From assembly GCF_021298855.1 (NCBI RefSeq), contig NZ_JAJTHI010000043.1, forward strand, positions 34,790 through 98,789: 64,000 nt of DNA, given 5' to 3'. How positions within the stretch are numbered: the first letter of the stretch is position 1; each line of letters begins with the position of its first letter. Of this stretch, positions 22,018 through 30,158 are shown piece after piece. Under the pieces are notes generated by a model that ran no database searches, was not told where the DNA came from, and saw only the letters and a program-made list of their open reading frames with translations. Source of the DNA: Gemmatimonas sp. Lineage in GTDB: Bacteria > Gemmatimonadota > Gemmatimonadetes > Gemmatimonadales > Gemmatimonadaceae. The translations under genes were made by a program, and so were the position numbers.

Positions 22018-22743
22018 TCAGGCCCGACTGAGGCGCAGCTCGTCGACGTTCACGTGCGGAGGGCGCGTCACGGCCCACAGCACGGCATCGGCCACGTCGG
22101 CCGCGTGCAGCATGCTGGCGCGCGACGGCACCCCCGGCGTATGGTCGGGGTCGACCGGATCCCAGATGGGCGTGTCGGTGGCGGCGGGCGAGATGAGCGT
22201 GGTGCGAATGCCCGAGCCGACGCACTCCTCGCGCAGCACTTCGTGCAGGGCACGCGCGCCGAACTTGCTGGCGGAATAGGCGCCGTTCCCGCCGAAGATG
22301 CGGCGATCGGCGACCGACCCGATGGTGACCACGTGTCCGCTGCGCTGCGTGCGCATGCCGGGCAGCAGCGCGTGCAGCAGCCGGTATGGCGCCGTGAGGT
22401 TGGCGGTCAGCGTCTGCTCGAACGTGGACGGCGACGTGTCGGCGATGGGGGCCAGGGGAAAGATCCCTGCGTTGCTGACGAGGATGTCCACCGACCCGCC
22501 GGCGGCGGCCAACACGGCGGTGACGGTGTGCGACAGGGCGGGCGCGTCCGCCAGGTCACAGACGTGCGCCTCGGCGCCTCCGCCCAGCTCGAGCGCGAGG
22601 GACGCGAGGGCGTCCCGGGAGCGGGCCAGCAGAAACAGCCGTGCCCCCGCCGAGGCGAGGGCACGGGACACGGCACGACCGATGCCGCGCGACGCCCCGG
22701 TGACCAGCGCCGTTCGGCCGCTCAGGGGCGCATGCGCGTGCAT
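22018..22743 (-). CDS. Short-chain dehydrogenase/reductase, candidate sepiapterin reductase
   Basis: A 241-residue classical SDR: cofactor loop TGASRGIG (residues 15-22), NAG motif in VSNAGIFPLAP, catalytic serine in IGSVADRR and catalytic YSASK. Basic residues after the cofactor loop favour NADPH. It is the third gene of a unit with PTPS and FolE, 5 nt after the folE stop. In bacterial and animal tetrahydrobiopterin synthesis the last step is done by an SDR, sepiapterin reductase, so this assignment is attractive, but it rests on context; SDR specificity is not readable from sequence. ATG 22743 gives the normal N-terminus. Confidence 0.82.
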   Translation of the reverse strand: MHAHAPLSGRTALVTGASRGIGRAVSRALASAGARLFLLARSRDALASLALELGGGAEAHVCDLADAPALSHTVTAVLAAAGGSVDILVSNAGIFPLAPIADTSPSTFEQTLTANLTAPYRLLHALLPGMRTQRSGHVVTIGSVADRRIFGGNGAYSASKFGARALHEVLREECVGSGIRTTLISPAATDTPIWDPVDPDHTPGVPSRASMLHAADVADAVLWAVTRPPHVNVDELRLSRA

Positions 22744-22748
22744 GGCGC

Positions 22749-23423
22749 TCAGTACGTGGTGGGCGAGTGGGCGAGCCGCAGAAACTCGCTGCGGGTCTTC
22801 GAATCGTCGCGAAACAGCCCCCGCATGCTGGACGTGATCGTCCGCGAGCTCTGCTTCTCCACACCGCGCATCATCATGCACAGATGCACCGCCTCGATGA
22901 CGACACCGACACCCTTGGGCTGCAGCACCGCTTCCAGCGCGTCGGCGATCTGCTCCCCGAGGCGCTCCTGCACCTGCAGGCGGCGCGCGAACACCTCCAC
23001 CACGCGCGGCAGCTTCGACAGCCCCACGATCTTGCCGTTGGGGATGTAGGCAATGTGCACCTTGCCGAAGAAGGGCAGCATGTGGTGCTCGCACATCGAG
23101 TACATCTCGATGTCACGCACCATGACCATGTTCTCGTGATCCTCCGCGAACAGGGCGTCGCCGATCACTTCCGATGCCGTCTGGCCGTAGCCGCGCGTGA
23201 GCCACATCTGCGCCTTGGCCACCCGGCTCGGCGTCTTGAGCAGCCCCTCGCGATCGGGGTCCTCCCCGATCAGCTCGAGCTGACGACGCACCATCGTTTC
23301 GTACTCGGCGAGGTTGCCGTCCGCGGTGAAGTCGTCGGGATCGACGATGTTCACCGCCGCACGCCCCGAGGACACCCCTGCCACAGGTCGGATCACGTCC
23401 TTATTCCCCTTCGTAGTCGACAT
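22749..23423 (-). CDS. folE: GTP cyclohydrolase I
   Basis: Converts GTP to 7,8-dihydroneopterin triphosphate, the first step of folate and tetrahydrobiopterin synthesis. The 224-residue protein has the zinc and catalytic motifs [20 protein letters not shown] and the HLCMMMRGV cysteine, plus the usual [14 protein letters not shown] segment. The first 30 residues are an unconserved extension, as in many homologues. The ATG at 23423 lies inside the end of the PTPS gene: the two reading frames overlap by 23 bp. Together with PTPS and the SDR the gene set points to biopterin rather than folate alone. Confidence 0.96.
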   Translation of the reverse strand: MSTTKGNKDVIRPVAGVSSGRAAVNIVDPDDFTADGNLAEYETMVRRQLELIGEDPDREGLLKTPSRVAKAQMWLTRGYGQTASEVIGDALFAEDHENMVMVRDIEMYSMCEHHMLPFFGKVHIAYIPNGKIVGLSKLPRVVEVFARRLQVQERLGEQIADALEAVLQPKGVGVVIEAVHLCMMMRGVEKQSSRTITSSMRGLFRDDSKTRSEFLRLAHSPTTY

Positions 23424-23814
23424 AGTTGTTCTCGGTTTCCCAGAGCCGCAGTCGAACCAGCCGGGCGGGCGCGATCGCCGGAGCGAGCACCCGCCACATG
23501 GCCACCACCACGTTTTCGGTGGTCGGATTGATTCCCTGCATGTAGGGGACGTCGATGTTGAAGTTGCGATGGTCGGTCTCGTCGATCACGTGCCGATCCA
23601 CCACGTCCCGCAGCTGCCCCAGGTCGATCACGTAACCGGTACGCTCGTCCACGGGCCCCCGCACCGACACTTCCAACTCGTAGTTGTGGCCGTGCCAGTT
23701 GGGGTTGTTGCACTTGCCGAAGAGCCGGCTGTTCTCGGCGTCGGAGAGCGCAGGATTGTGAACTCGATGCGCCGCGTTGAAGCGGAGGCGGCGCGTCACG
23801 GTGACGATGGGCAT
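23401..23814 (-). CDS. 6-pyruvoyl-tetrahydropterin synthase (PTPS, biopterin type)
   Basis: A 137-residue PTPS/QueD-family enzyme. The zinc histidines are seen in FNAAHRV and in WHGHNYEL. The catalytic cysteine region reads [10 protein letters not shown], that is C-x5-HGH. This spacing is the biopterin-type (eukaryote-like) PTPS signature, whereas QueD enzymes of queuosine synthesis have C-x3-HGH. The end [11 protein letters not shown] is also close to the eukaryote-type enzymes. So it probably converts dihydroneopterin triphosphate to 6-pyruvoyltetrahydropterin. ATG 23814 is chosen because it opens the conserved [12 protein letters not shown]. It is first in the unit; folE overlaps its end by 23 bp. 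A 250-nt leader with a promoter precedes it. Confidence 0.88.
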   Translation of the reverse strand: MPIVTVTRRLRFNAAHRVHNPALSDAENSRLFGKCNNPNWHGHNYELEVSVRGPVDERTGYVIDLGQLRDVVDRHVIDETDHRNFNIDVPYMQGINPTTENVVVAMWRVLAPAIAPARLVRLRLWETENNYVDYEGE

Positions 23815-23869
23815 ATGGAATGAAGCCGGCCGAAGGGGAAATGGTTCCGTCGGCTCCCCCGCAAAGCGA

Positions 23870-23894
23870 AGGCCCCGCCACAAGGACGGGGCCT
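23870..23894 (-). terminator. Terminator-like hairpin inside the PTPS leader
   Basis: 8-bp perfect stem (AGGCCCCG with its complement) and a 9-nt loop, followed on the minus strand by TCGCTTTG, 55 nt before the PTPS start. It could act as an attenuator or as the end of a small RNA. Confidence 0.45.
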
Positions 23895-24119
23895 GCGCAA
23901 CAACACGGGAACGAAGAAGGTGATCTTGAAGCCCAAAGAAAACCATAAGACTCTCACCGCGCTGTCGCCTTCCCCGCACTGGGGCATGACGTTCACCCGT
24001 CTGTTGAATCCCTTCTCAGGACTTATCGGCTCAAGAAGTAAAGCCTCTCCGCCCCCGCAACCATGAACACGACGCGTATTGTAGAGTACGGTCACGGAAC
24101 GCGCAATTGCGCCATGGAG

Positions 24120-24125
24120 TAGATT
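24120..24125 (+). promoter_or_regulatory. Start-proximal -10 element of the small membrane gene
   Basis: TAGATT, 5 nt before the ATG at 24131; no Shine-Dalgarno. Confidence 0.45.
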
Positions 24126-24130
24126 GCGTC

Positions 24131-24301
24131 ATGGACCTCACTCTGCTTGCCGGAATCGTGATGCTCGTCGTCTGGGGCGGGCTGACCGTCGCCACCGAGG
24201 CGCCTGGCTGGATCCACCTGCTGCTGACCGCCGGGGTGTTTCTCGTCATCTGGCGCATCGTCGTGCGCGACACACCCAGCGGCCCCGGCACGTCGCGGTA
24301 G
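24131..24301 (+). CDS. Small membrane protein, DUF5670 (lmo0937) type
   Basis: A 56-residue protein made almost entirely of two hydrophobic helices joined by the short turn ATEAPGW, with the family pattern IHLLLTAGVFLVIWRIV in the second. This matches the small lmo0937/DUF5670 membrane proteins, whose function is unknown. ATG 24131 has TAGATT 5 nt upstream and no Shine-Dalgarno, so it may be translated from a leaderless mRNA. It converges with the GNAT gene at 24342. It is an easy gene to miss because of its size. Confidence 0.75.
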   Translation: MDLTLLAGIVMLVVWGGLTVATEAPGWIHLLLTAGVFLVIWRIVVRDTPSGPGTSR

Positions 24302-24341
24302 CCGCACCACGCCGGCTCCGCGCGGCGGGCGCGTGGTGCCG

Positions 24342-25319
24342 TCAGATCTCCCAATTCGACAGGACCATGCCCTCGGTGGGCGGCACTTCGGACCACCCGA
24401 AGACGCTCATCCGCAGGTCCGTCCAGCGCACGCGCGCGCCAAGCGCCACCAGCGTGCGATAGGCGTCGGGATAGTCACCCTGCAGGCGGATGGCGAGACG
24501 ACGCGTACCGGAGCGCCGCGCCAGATCGGCCAGCGCCCCCAGCAACGCCGGCAGCTCGGCGCGTCGCGCGAGCACGAGCTTGAGCACGCGCAGTTCGTCA
24601 CGTGAGCGTCCCTCCACCAGCGGCGCCGAGTGGCAGAGGGCAAACCCCGACGGATCGTGCGGCGGGCCGAGCAGCACCGTGTCCCCCAGCCCCAGCCGGT
24701 CGGTCAGCTCGAGTTCGCGGGTGAAGTCGTAGCCCGGCATCACGCGCGTGGTGAGCGCAAGACACGCCGCCATCGCGGCCACCTTGTCGCTCTCCGACAG
24801 CTGCGACAACAGGCGCGGCGCCTTGGGACCGGCTGCCGCATCGAGCGTCACCGTGATGGTGAGATGCGACGGCACGAAGCCGAGCGTGGAGTAGAAGCCG
24901 ATGTTGTCCATCGTTCTCGGCATCGTTTCGAGGCCGATGACACGGGCCTGCTGCAGTCGGAGCCAACGCATACCGGCCTGCACCACCACCTTGCCCAGTC
25001 CCACGCCCTGCTGGTCGGGGCGGACACAGAGCGGCCCCATCCATCCTTCCGTGCCCGAGTGGTGCGCCATGTTGAAGGCCACGATGCGTCCCTGCCCGTC
25101 CCGCCAGCAGAGTGCCCCGTCGCCGGCGTCCTCGATGGCATAGCGCCAGATGGCCGGATTGAGCGGCGGCACCCGCACGCCCGTCATTCCGTCCTTGCGA
25201 TAGCGCTCGGTGAATGCCTCGGTGAAGATCTGGTTCAGCGCGGGGATGTCCGCCAGCGTCGCCACGAACGGTCCGTCAACCGGTCGGGTACCGCGGAACG
25301 ATCGTGTCGACACGGTCAT
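24342..25319 (-). CDS. GNAT-family N-acetyltransferase
   Basis: A 325-residue protein. Residues 20-160 form a GNAT fold with the acetyl-CoA loop in VRPDQQGVGLGKVVVQAG and a preceding strand GWMGPLCV. The second half (from about residue 175, with ELTDRLGLGDTVLLG and RRLAIRLQGDYPDAYRTL) looks like a second, more diverged GNAT-type domain. The substrate is not recognisable. ATG 25319 lies 4 nt after the sbcC stop, with GAGG upstream inside the end of sbcC, so it is cotranscribed with sbcD and sbcC. An acetyltransferase in an sbcCD unit is not typical. Confidence 0.8.
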   Translation of the reverse strand: MTVSTRSFRGTRPVDGPFVATLADIPALNQIFTEAFTERYRKDGMTGVRVPPLNPAIWRYAIEDAGDGALCWRDGQGRIVAFNMAHHSGTEGWMGPLCVRPDQQGVGLGKVVVQAGMRWLRLQQARVIGLETMPRTMDNIGFYSTLGFVPSHLTITVTLDAAAGPKAPRLLSQLSESDKVAAMAACLALTTRVMPGYDFTRELELTDRLGLGDTVLLGPPHDPSGFALCHSAPLVEGRSRDELRVLKLVLARRAELPALLGALADLARRSGTRRLAIRLQGDYPDAYRTLVALGARVRWTDLRMSVFGWSEVPPTEGMVLSNWEI

Positions 25320-25323
25320 CGGC

Positions 25324-27801
25324 TCACCCCTCGCCCCAGGGCGCGGGCGCCGCACCGGCGGCGACCTCCGCCTCCGGCGAGAGCGACGCGCCCGCCAACG
25401 CCGTCGTGGCGTCGGTGACCACGCTGCAGCCGCGCGTTTCATCGAAACGCACCAGCAACAGGCGATCGAGTCCCTCGCGCACCTGTTCGATGTGCGTGAT
25501 CACGATGACCTGTTCGAATCGATCGTGCAGCCGCCGCAGCAATTCCACCACGTTGCTCCGTCGGGTTTCATCGAGCGAACCGAATACCTCGTCGAGAATG
25601 AGCAGCGAGAACGACTGCCCGGCCCGCTCGGCGATCATCTGCGAGATGGCCAGACGCAGTACCAGGTTGCACAGGTCTTCCTCGCCACCCGAGATCACCG
25701 GCTTCGGCACCCCGTCCTCGAGCACGAGCAGTCGATACTCCTCGTCGAACTCCAGCTGCGTGTACCGCCCGTCGGTGAGGTCGTCGAGGAACCGGCTCGC
25801 GATGTCCGCCAGCTCGGGGCGCAGCTGGTGATTCAGGTCGCTGCGCAGGTCGGTGAAGGCCCGGTCGAGTTCATCGTGCACCCGCTTTTCCGTTTCCAGC
25901 GCCTCGAGGCTGGTCTGCAGGCGGGCCAGCTCCCGTCGCGCCTGCTCCGCCGTCTCCAGGGCGGTGCGCGCCCGCTCGGCTTCACCGCTCGCAGCCACCG
26001 CTTCCAGTTCGGCGCGCTGCGCCTCGGTGGCCGCGGCCTCGTAGGCCGCCCGCACCGTGCCATAGGTGGCATCATCCATGCCCAGCGCCGCCAATTGCGT
26101 TTCCACCGTCATCAGGCGCTCGCGCGCCGCGTCGCGCGCGGCCAGCACACGCGCCCGCTCGGTCCGCATCACGAGTTCACGCTCGAGGAGTCCGCTCACC
26201 CGTGCCATGCGCGTGTCGATCTCCTGCAGCCGCTGCACATCGGCGCGCAGCTGCTCGTGCCGATGCGCGTCGTAGCCGGACGGCAGCGCCGCCAGCTGCG
26301 ACGTGGCATCCTCCAGGCGGCGCGTCAGCTGCGCCCGCTGCTCCGCCACCATGGCGGCCTCTCCCATCGCCGCCTGTATGCGCGCCAACCGGCGCTCGGC
26401 GACAGCGACTTCCTGCTGCTGGCCGCGCCGTCCCTCCTCGAGGCCGTCAATGCTCGCCGGGACGGCCGAGAGCTGCTCGGCGCGCTGCCGAAAATACTGG
26501 CCATCGACACGGACCGTCTCCAGCTGCTCGTTGAGCTGCTCCAGTACCGAGGCGAAGTTTGCCCCCAGCGGCTGGCCGCAGGTGGGACAGGGACTTTCCT
26601 CTCCCAACCCTTCGAGGCGCTCCCGTTGCTGCGACAGCTCCGCGTACTGCGTGCGCAGCGCCTCGAGACGCGTTTCCGCCTCCTGCCGATCACGCGCCCA
26701 GGCGGTGCGCTCGGCATCGAGCGCCTGCTCCGCCTGCGCCAGCGCCGCGCGCAACGCCAGCACCTGCGTCGTGGTCTCCACCTCCAGTGCGGGCGCCGAT
26801 TCGAGCCGCGCGGCGCGATCGATGAGCTTGGCCTCTTCTTCCGCGTAGGCGGCAACCCGTTCGAGCAGCGCCTGCCGGCGGGCCCCGGCAGCGGCAAGCG
26901 CTTCCTGCGCCGACAGCGCCTCGCGCACACCGGCCAGTCGATTCGCCTCTGCGCGCAGGGGCACGAGCTCGTCGTGCGCGCGCGCCACCGCGTCCAGTTC
27001 CCGATCGAGTCGTTCGAGTTCGCGCGACAGCGATACCGCCTCGCTCTCGGCCACGCGCAGTTCGGACGCCAGCTGCAGCCGTCGCTCGCGCTGCGACTGC
27101 GCATCCTGCCAGCGGGGCACGAGTCCCTGCAGCCGCGCGGCCGCGTCCCGCTGTGCCGCGTCCGCTTCGGCCGATCGCGTGCGCGCCACGGCGAGACGCG
27201 CTTCCGCATCGGCCACGGCGCGCCAGATGGCGTCGGGGTCGGCCATGCCCTGCTTGAGCCCGTTGATCTCCGCCAGCACCGCGCGCCGACGCTCGCGCGC
27301 GAACTCCTGGGCGCCAGTGATGCGATCGTATCCCAGCACGCGCGACAGGAATCGCGCCCGCTCGGCCGCCCCCAGCGCGGCCATCACATCCAGCTCCTTC
27401 TGCCCCGTGAAGTACGTGTGGAAGAACTCCGCGCGCGTCATGCCCAGGCGGCGCTGGAGCAGCTCCGTGGCCCCGGTGATGGTATTCGCGATGGGGGCTT
27501 CCCCAGCGTCGAGGTAGACCTCGGCGTTGGAAAGCCCCCGCAGGACGCGGTACCGGTGGCCGGCCAGCTCGAATACGAGCTCCACCTTCACCGGGGCGCG
27601 CGGCCCAGCGCGCGAGAAGCGGATGCCGTCACGCGTGCCGCGGGCCGCCGGGTTGCCATAGAGGGCCCACGCAATGGCCTCGAGCACGGTGGACTTGCCC
27701 GATCCATTCGGCCCCACGATGCCGGTCAGCCCGCGATCGAAATCCAGGCGCGTGTCGGCATGCTGGCGGAAGTTCTGGAGGCGCAGCGAAATGAGTCGCA
27801 T
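25324..27801 (-). CDS. sbcC: SbcC/Rad50-type exonuclease ATPase subunit
   Basis: With SbcD forms the nuclease that opens hairpins and trims DNA ends. The 825-residue protein has Walker A GPNGSGKST (residues 30-38), long coiled coils rich in A, E, R and L, a CPTC zinc hook near the middle (SPCPTCGQPLG), a second coiled coil, the signature region VISGGEEDLCNLVLRLA and Walker B FSLLILDEVFGSLDE. It is shorter than E. coli SbcC but of common size in other phyla. ATG 27801 starts 2 nt after the sbcD stop. The C-terminal 25 residues are alanine-rich and not conserved. Confidence 0.94.
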   Translation of the reverse strand: MRLISLRLQNFRQHADTRLDFDRGLTGIVGPNGSGKSTVLEAIAWALYGNPAARGTRDGIRFSRAGPRAPVKVELVFELAGHRYRVLRGLSNAEVYLDAGEAPIANTITGATELLQRRLGMTRAEFFHTYFTGQKELDVMAALGAAERARFLSRVLGYDRITGAQEFARERRRAVLAEINGLKQGMADPDAIWRAVADAEARLAVARTRSAEADAAQRDAAARLQGLVPRWQDAQSQRERRLQLASELRVAESEAVSLSRELERLDRELDAVARAHDELVPLRAEANRLAGVREALSAQEALAAAGARRQALLERVAAYAEEEAKLIDRAARLESAPALEVETTTQVLALRAALAQAEQALDAERTAWARDRQEAETRLEALRTQYAELSQQRERLEGLGEESPCPTCGQPLGANFASVLEQLNEQLETVRVDGQYFRQRAEQLSAVPASIDGLEEGRRGQQQEVAVAERRLARIQAAMGEAAMVAEQRAQLTRRLEDATSQLAALPSGYDAHRHEQLRADVQRLQEIDTRMARVSGLLERELVMRTERARVLAARDAARERLMTVETQLAALGMDDATYGTVRAAYEAAATEAQRAELEAVAASGEAERARTALETAEQARRELARLQTSLEALETEKRVHDELDRAFTDLRSDLNHQLRPELADIASRFLDDLTDGRYTQLEFDEEYRLLVLEDGVPKPVISGGEEDLCNLVLRLAISQMIAERAGQSFSLLILDEVFGSLDETRRSNVVELLRRLHDRFEQVIVITHIEQVREGLDRLLLVRFDETRGCSVVTDATTALAGASLSPEAEVAAGAAPAPWGEG

Positions 27802-27803
27802 GC

Positions 27804-29006
27804 TCAGCCGTCCATCACCGGGAGCGCCGCCACGGCCGCTTCCTCCGCGAGGTGCAGATAGCGCAGTCCGAGCGCCACGAACTGATCGCGGTCCACGTCG
27901 GCCGGGAGCGGTCGCTCGCGCAGTCGTTCCCCCACGATCTCCGGCAGTGTCGCGCGGCGGCTTCCGCCGCCGCCGGCGCCGCCTCCCGAGCGACGGGGCA
28001 ACGGGTCGGGGCGTCGCGTGTCGAGGTGGAAGTGCATCGCCCGCCGGCGGTACTCGCGCAGCGCCCCGTGGTCCAGCTCGCGGGCCACGTGGCGGGCCAC
28101 GTGGCGCACCGTCACCCGCACGATGCGATGGTCGATCCCCCCCGGCGCACTCTCCACCCGCGCCCGAATGGCCGCATCGATCTCGCCCGCCCCCATGCCG
28201 CTGGCATCGATCGGTTCAAGATCGAGCAGCGGGCGGGCCGGCGTGACCGGATGGAAATGATGGGCACCGTGCGTCAGGTCGTGCTCGATGAAGCCCTTGC
28301 CGGGAATGCGGCGCTCGCGCTCCTCGCGCAGCTCGCCCCACGGGTTGGTGCTGGTGTATTCGAGGGAGCCGCTGTAGTACGCCCGCGGCGCGACTTCGCG
28401 GTACACGTGGTAGTGACCAAGCGCCACGTAGCTCCACCGGTCGGCGTGCAGCGCCTCCGGCGGAATCTCGATGGCGGCCCGTTCGGCGTTCGCGGCCTGC
28501 ACCGGCAGCAGCCCCGCCACCTCGCCGTGCAGCAGCAGCACGGTGTGCCGGAAGCCCTCGGGCGGCAGCAGCGGTGGTCGCTCAACGCCGGGTACGTCCG
28601 GTACGGCCAGGACGGCAAGCGACTGCTCCGGAAAGGTGAACAGCTCCGCGCGCGCATCGGCGACGTGCACACCGATCTCCCGGAAGAGCCGCAGAATGCA
28701 CCCCGTTTCGGCCGTGCGCGGTGCGTCGTGGTTGCCCGCCACCATGATCACGGGCGTTTCGGGCAATCGCTCCCGCAGCTGCATGAGGGCACGAAAGGCG
28801 TGCAGGATGGCGGGATTGGACGGCCGCACGGTGTGGAACACATCGCCACCGATGACGACCAGATCGGGTGCCACCTCGATGATCTGCGTGATGGCCCGCT
28901 GTACGGTGGCGGCGACGTCGTCCTCGCGCTGGTTGGTGCCCGACGCGGTGAGCCGTTGGTACTGGCGGAAGCCGAGATGGAGATCGGCGAGGTGGACGAG
29001 ACGCAT
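27804..29006 (-). CDS. sbcD: SbcD/Mre11-type nuclease subunit
   Basis: Metal-dependent nuclease partner of SbcC. The 400-residue protein has the calcineurin-type phosphoesterase motifs: DLHLG near the start (Asp8, His10), GGDVFH, GNHD, and later HGEV and GHYH. ATG 29006 begins MRLVHLADLHLG directly. TAGTTT lies 5 nt upstream of the ATG and no Shine-Dalgarno is seen, so a leaderless message is likely. The C-terminal part (from about residue 340) has a glycine-rich linker GGGAGGGG and an end that may contact SbcC. First gene of the unit with sbcC and the GNAT gene. Confidence 0.94.
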   Translation of the reverse strand: MRLVHLADLHLGFRQYQRLTASGTNQREDDVAATVQRAITQIIEVAPDLVVIGGDVFHTVRPSNPAILHAFRALMQLRERLPETPVIMVAGNHDAPRTAETGCILRLFREIGVHVADARAELFTFPEQSLAVLAVPDVPGVERPPLLPPEGFRHTVLLLHGEVAGLLPVQAANAERAAIEIPPEALHADRWSYVALGHYHVYREVAPRAYYSGSLEYTSTNPWGELREERERRIPGKGFIEHDLTHGAHHFHPVTPARPLLDLEPIDASGMGAGEIDAAIRARVESAPGGIDHRIVRVTVRHVARHVARELDHGALREYRRRAMHFHLDTRRPDPLPRRSGGGAGGGGSRRATLPEIVGERLRERPLPADVDRDQFVALGLRYLHLAEEAAVAALPVMDG

Positions 29007-29011
29007 CCCCC

Positions 29012-29017
29012 AAACTA
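29012..29017 (-). promoter_or_regulatory. Start-proximal -10 element of the sbcD unit
   Basis: TAGTTT continuing into GG on the minus strand, 5 nt before the sbcD ATG. Confidence 0.45.
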
Positions 29018-29085
29018 ACGGTGCGTCTCGCCGGCGCGGGTGGTGGCAGGGCGCGTATCGCCGCGCGGCCGGCGCCCCGGTCCGC

Positions 29086-30015
29086 TCAGCGCACCCGGAC
29101 CTGCTGTTCGATACGAATGTCCAGCAACATCGGCCGACCGGCGCCGGCGGGCCCGGGGGCCACCTCCGACTGCACGTCCATGACGGTCCGCGCATCGGTA
29201 ATCCAGGCGCGACGGCGGTCCACGACCATGGTGCCCCGCAGAGTACCGGCCGTGATGACGCGTGTGCCTGGAGGCAGCTCGCGCGCCGCACCATCACGCC
29301 GCAGCACGCCCACGATGGCGATGTAGGCGTGGCGGCCACCACGGGACAGCGAGTCGAGCCGGAGGCGCGCCTGCACCACGCCACTGGCCCGATAGGAGCC
29401 AAGTGGCAGCGACGGCAGCAGCATGTCCCGCTGCCACTCGCTGCCCACCCGGACCGGCCCCGCGGGGAGGAGTCCCGGCACCGAGGCCAGCGTGGCGCCG
29501 AGCGTGGCGTCAGCCGACGCCGGGTCCTGCAGCCGCATGGCTCCGTCGGGGGTGACCGTGACACGGACGTGCCAACTGTCCCCCTGGACGGGCAGGCGCA
29601 CCGGCCGCACCGCGTCGCCGGTGGCGCCGGTCCACATCGCAATGGAATCGGTCGTGGCCAGCAGCGTCGTCCCGGTGAGATCGCTCGCTGCCACCAGCGA
29701 GTGGGCAAACAGGTGCACGTGGGACACGCGCGTGTTGGCGCGCCCGGCGCGAGGGCCGTAGTCGGGTGCGGGTGAGGCGCCGCGCTTGCCCTGCAGGACG
29801 GGGGGAACCGTGGACTGGGTCCCCTCCACACGGCGGCCACTCACGTGCACCGCCTGTTCGACCAGAAGCTGCAGGGTGTCACCGACACGGGGACGCACCA
29901 GCAGCTGCACGCCCCCCGTGCTCGCCCGCTGCGCGGCGGCTGGCGCGGGCACCGTACTGGCTGCCAACAGCAGGATGCCGGCGACGGTGCTTCCCCACCC
30001 GTGTCCGGTTTTCAC
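29086..30015 (-). CDS. Secreted protein of unknown function
   Basis: About 309 residues if started at GTG 30015, which gives a neat Sec signal peptide (hydrophobic core STVAGILLLAAS and a probable cut near PAAAQ). ATG 30072 and GTG 30120 are earlier alternatives that would add a basic, glycine-rich N-terminus. The mature part is rich in beta-type sequence, for example GDTLQLLVEQAVHVSGRRV and LRLDSLSRGGRHAYIAIVGV. I recognise no family. It is probably periplasmic or surface-exposed. It diverges from the lipoprotein gene at 30159, with which it shares a short promoter region. Confidence 0.6.
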   Translation of the reverse strand: MKTGHGWGSTVAGILLLAASTVPAPAAAQRASTGGVQLLVRPRVGDTLQLLVEQAVHVSGRRVEGTQSTVPPVLQGKRGASPAPDYGPRAGRANTRVSHVHLFAHSLVAASDLTGTTLLATTDSIAMWTGATGDAVRPVRLPVQGDSWHVRVTVTPDGAMRLQDPASADATLGATLASVPGLLPAGPVRVGSEWQRDMLLPSLPLGSYRASGVVQARLRLDSLSRGGRHAYIAIVGVLRRDGAARELPPGTRVITAGTLRGTMVVDRRRAWITDARTVMDVQSEVAPGPAGAGRPMLLDIRIEQQVRVR

Positions 30016-30158
30016 CGGCCGCACCGTTGCGCGACGGCGCCGGTCGAGGTCAGATGTCCCACCGCCGCCCATACCCGCGTGACGCCACCAGAGATCGTTG
30101 CCGAAGACCTTGTGCACCACGGTTCATACCCCGGGCGCCGCGCGATGCTCCCCGACCA

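Larger units (their letters stand above)
23815..24130 (-). promoter_or_regulatory. Long leader of the PTPS-folE-SDR unit with promoter and internal hairpins
   Basis: A 316-bp gap without a gene, with lower GC than its surroundings. On the minus strand, TTGCGC (24101-24106), a 17-bp spacer and TACAAT (24078-24083) form a good promoter; transcription would start near 24071. The transcript would run about 250 nt before the PTPS start, with short self-complementary segments and then a terminator-like hairpin at 23870-23894. It could be a riboregulated leader or a separate small RNA. No known riboswitch is recognised with confidence. The plus-strand -10 of the DUF5670-like gene lies at the right end. 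Confidence 0.5.

Noticed and set aside
23920..24030. Resemblance of the PTPS leader to a cobalamin riboswitch (GGGAAGGC-like segment)
   Set aside because: Only a few bases match (GCC...GGGGAAGGC and GAGTC); the central conserved block is missing and no B12-linked gene follows.
25210..27861. Plus-strand open frame of 883 codons across sbcC
   Set aside because: The minus strand carries an intact SbcC with Walker A, zinc hook and Walker B; the plus frame is a shadow.
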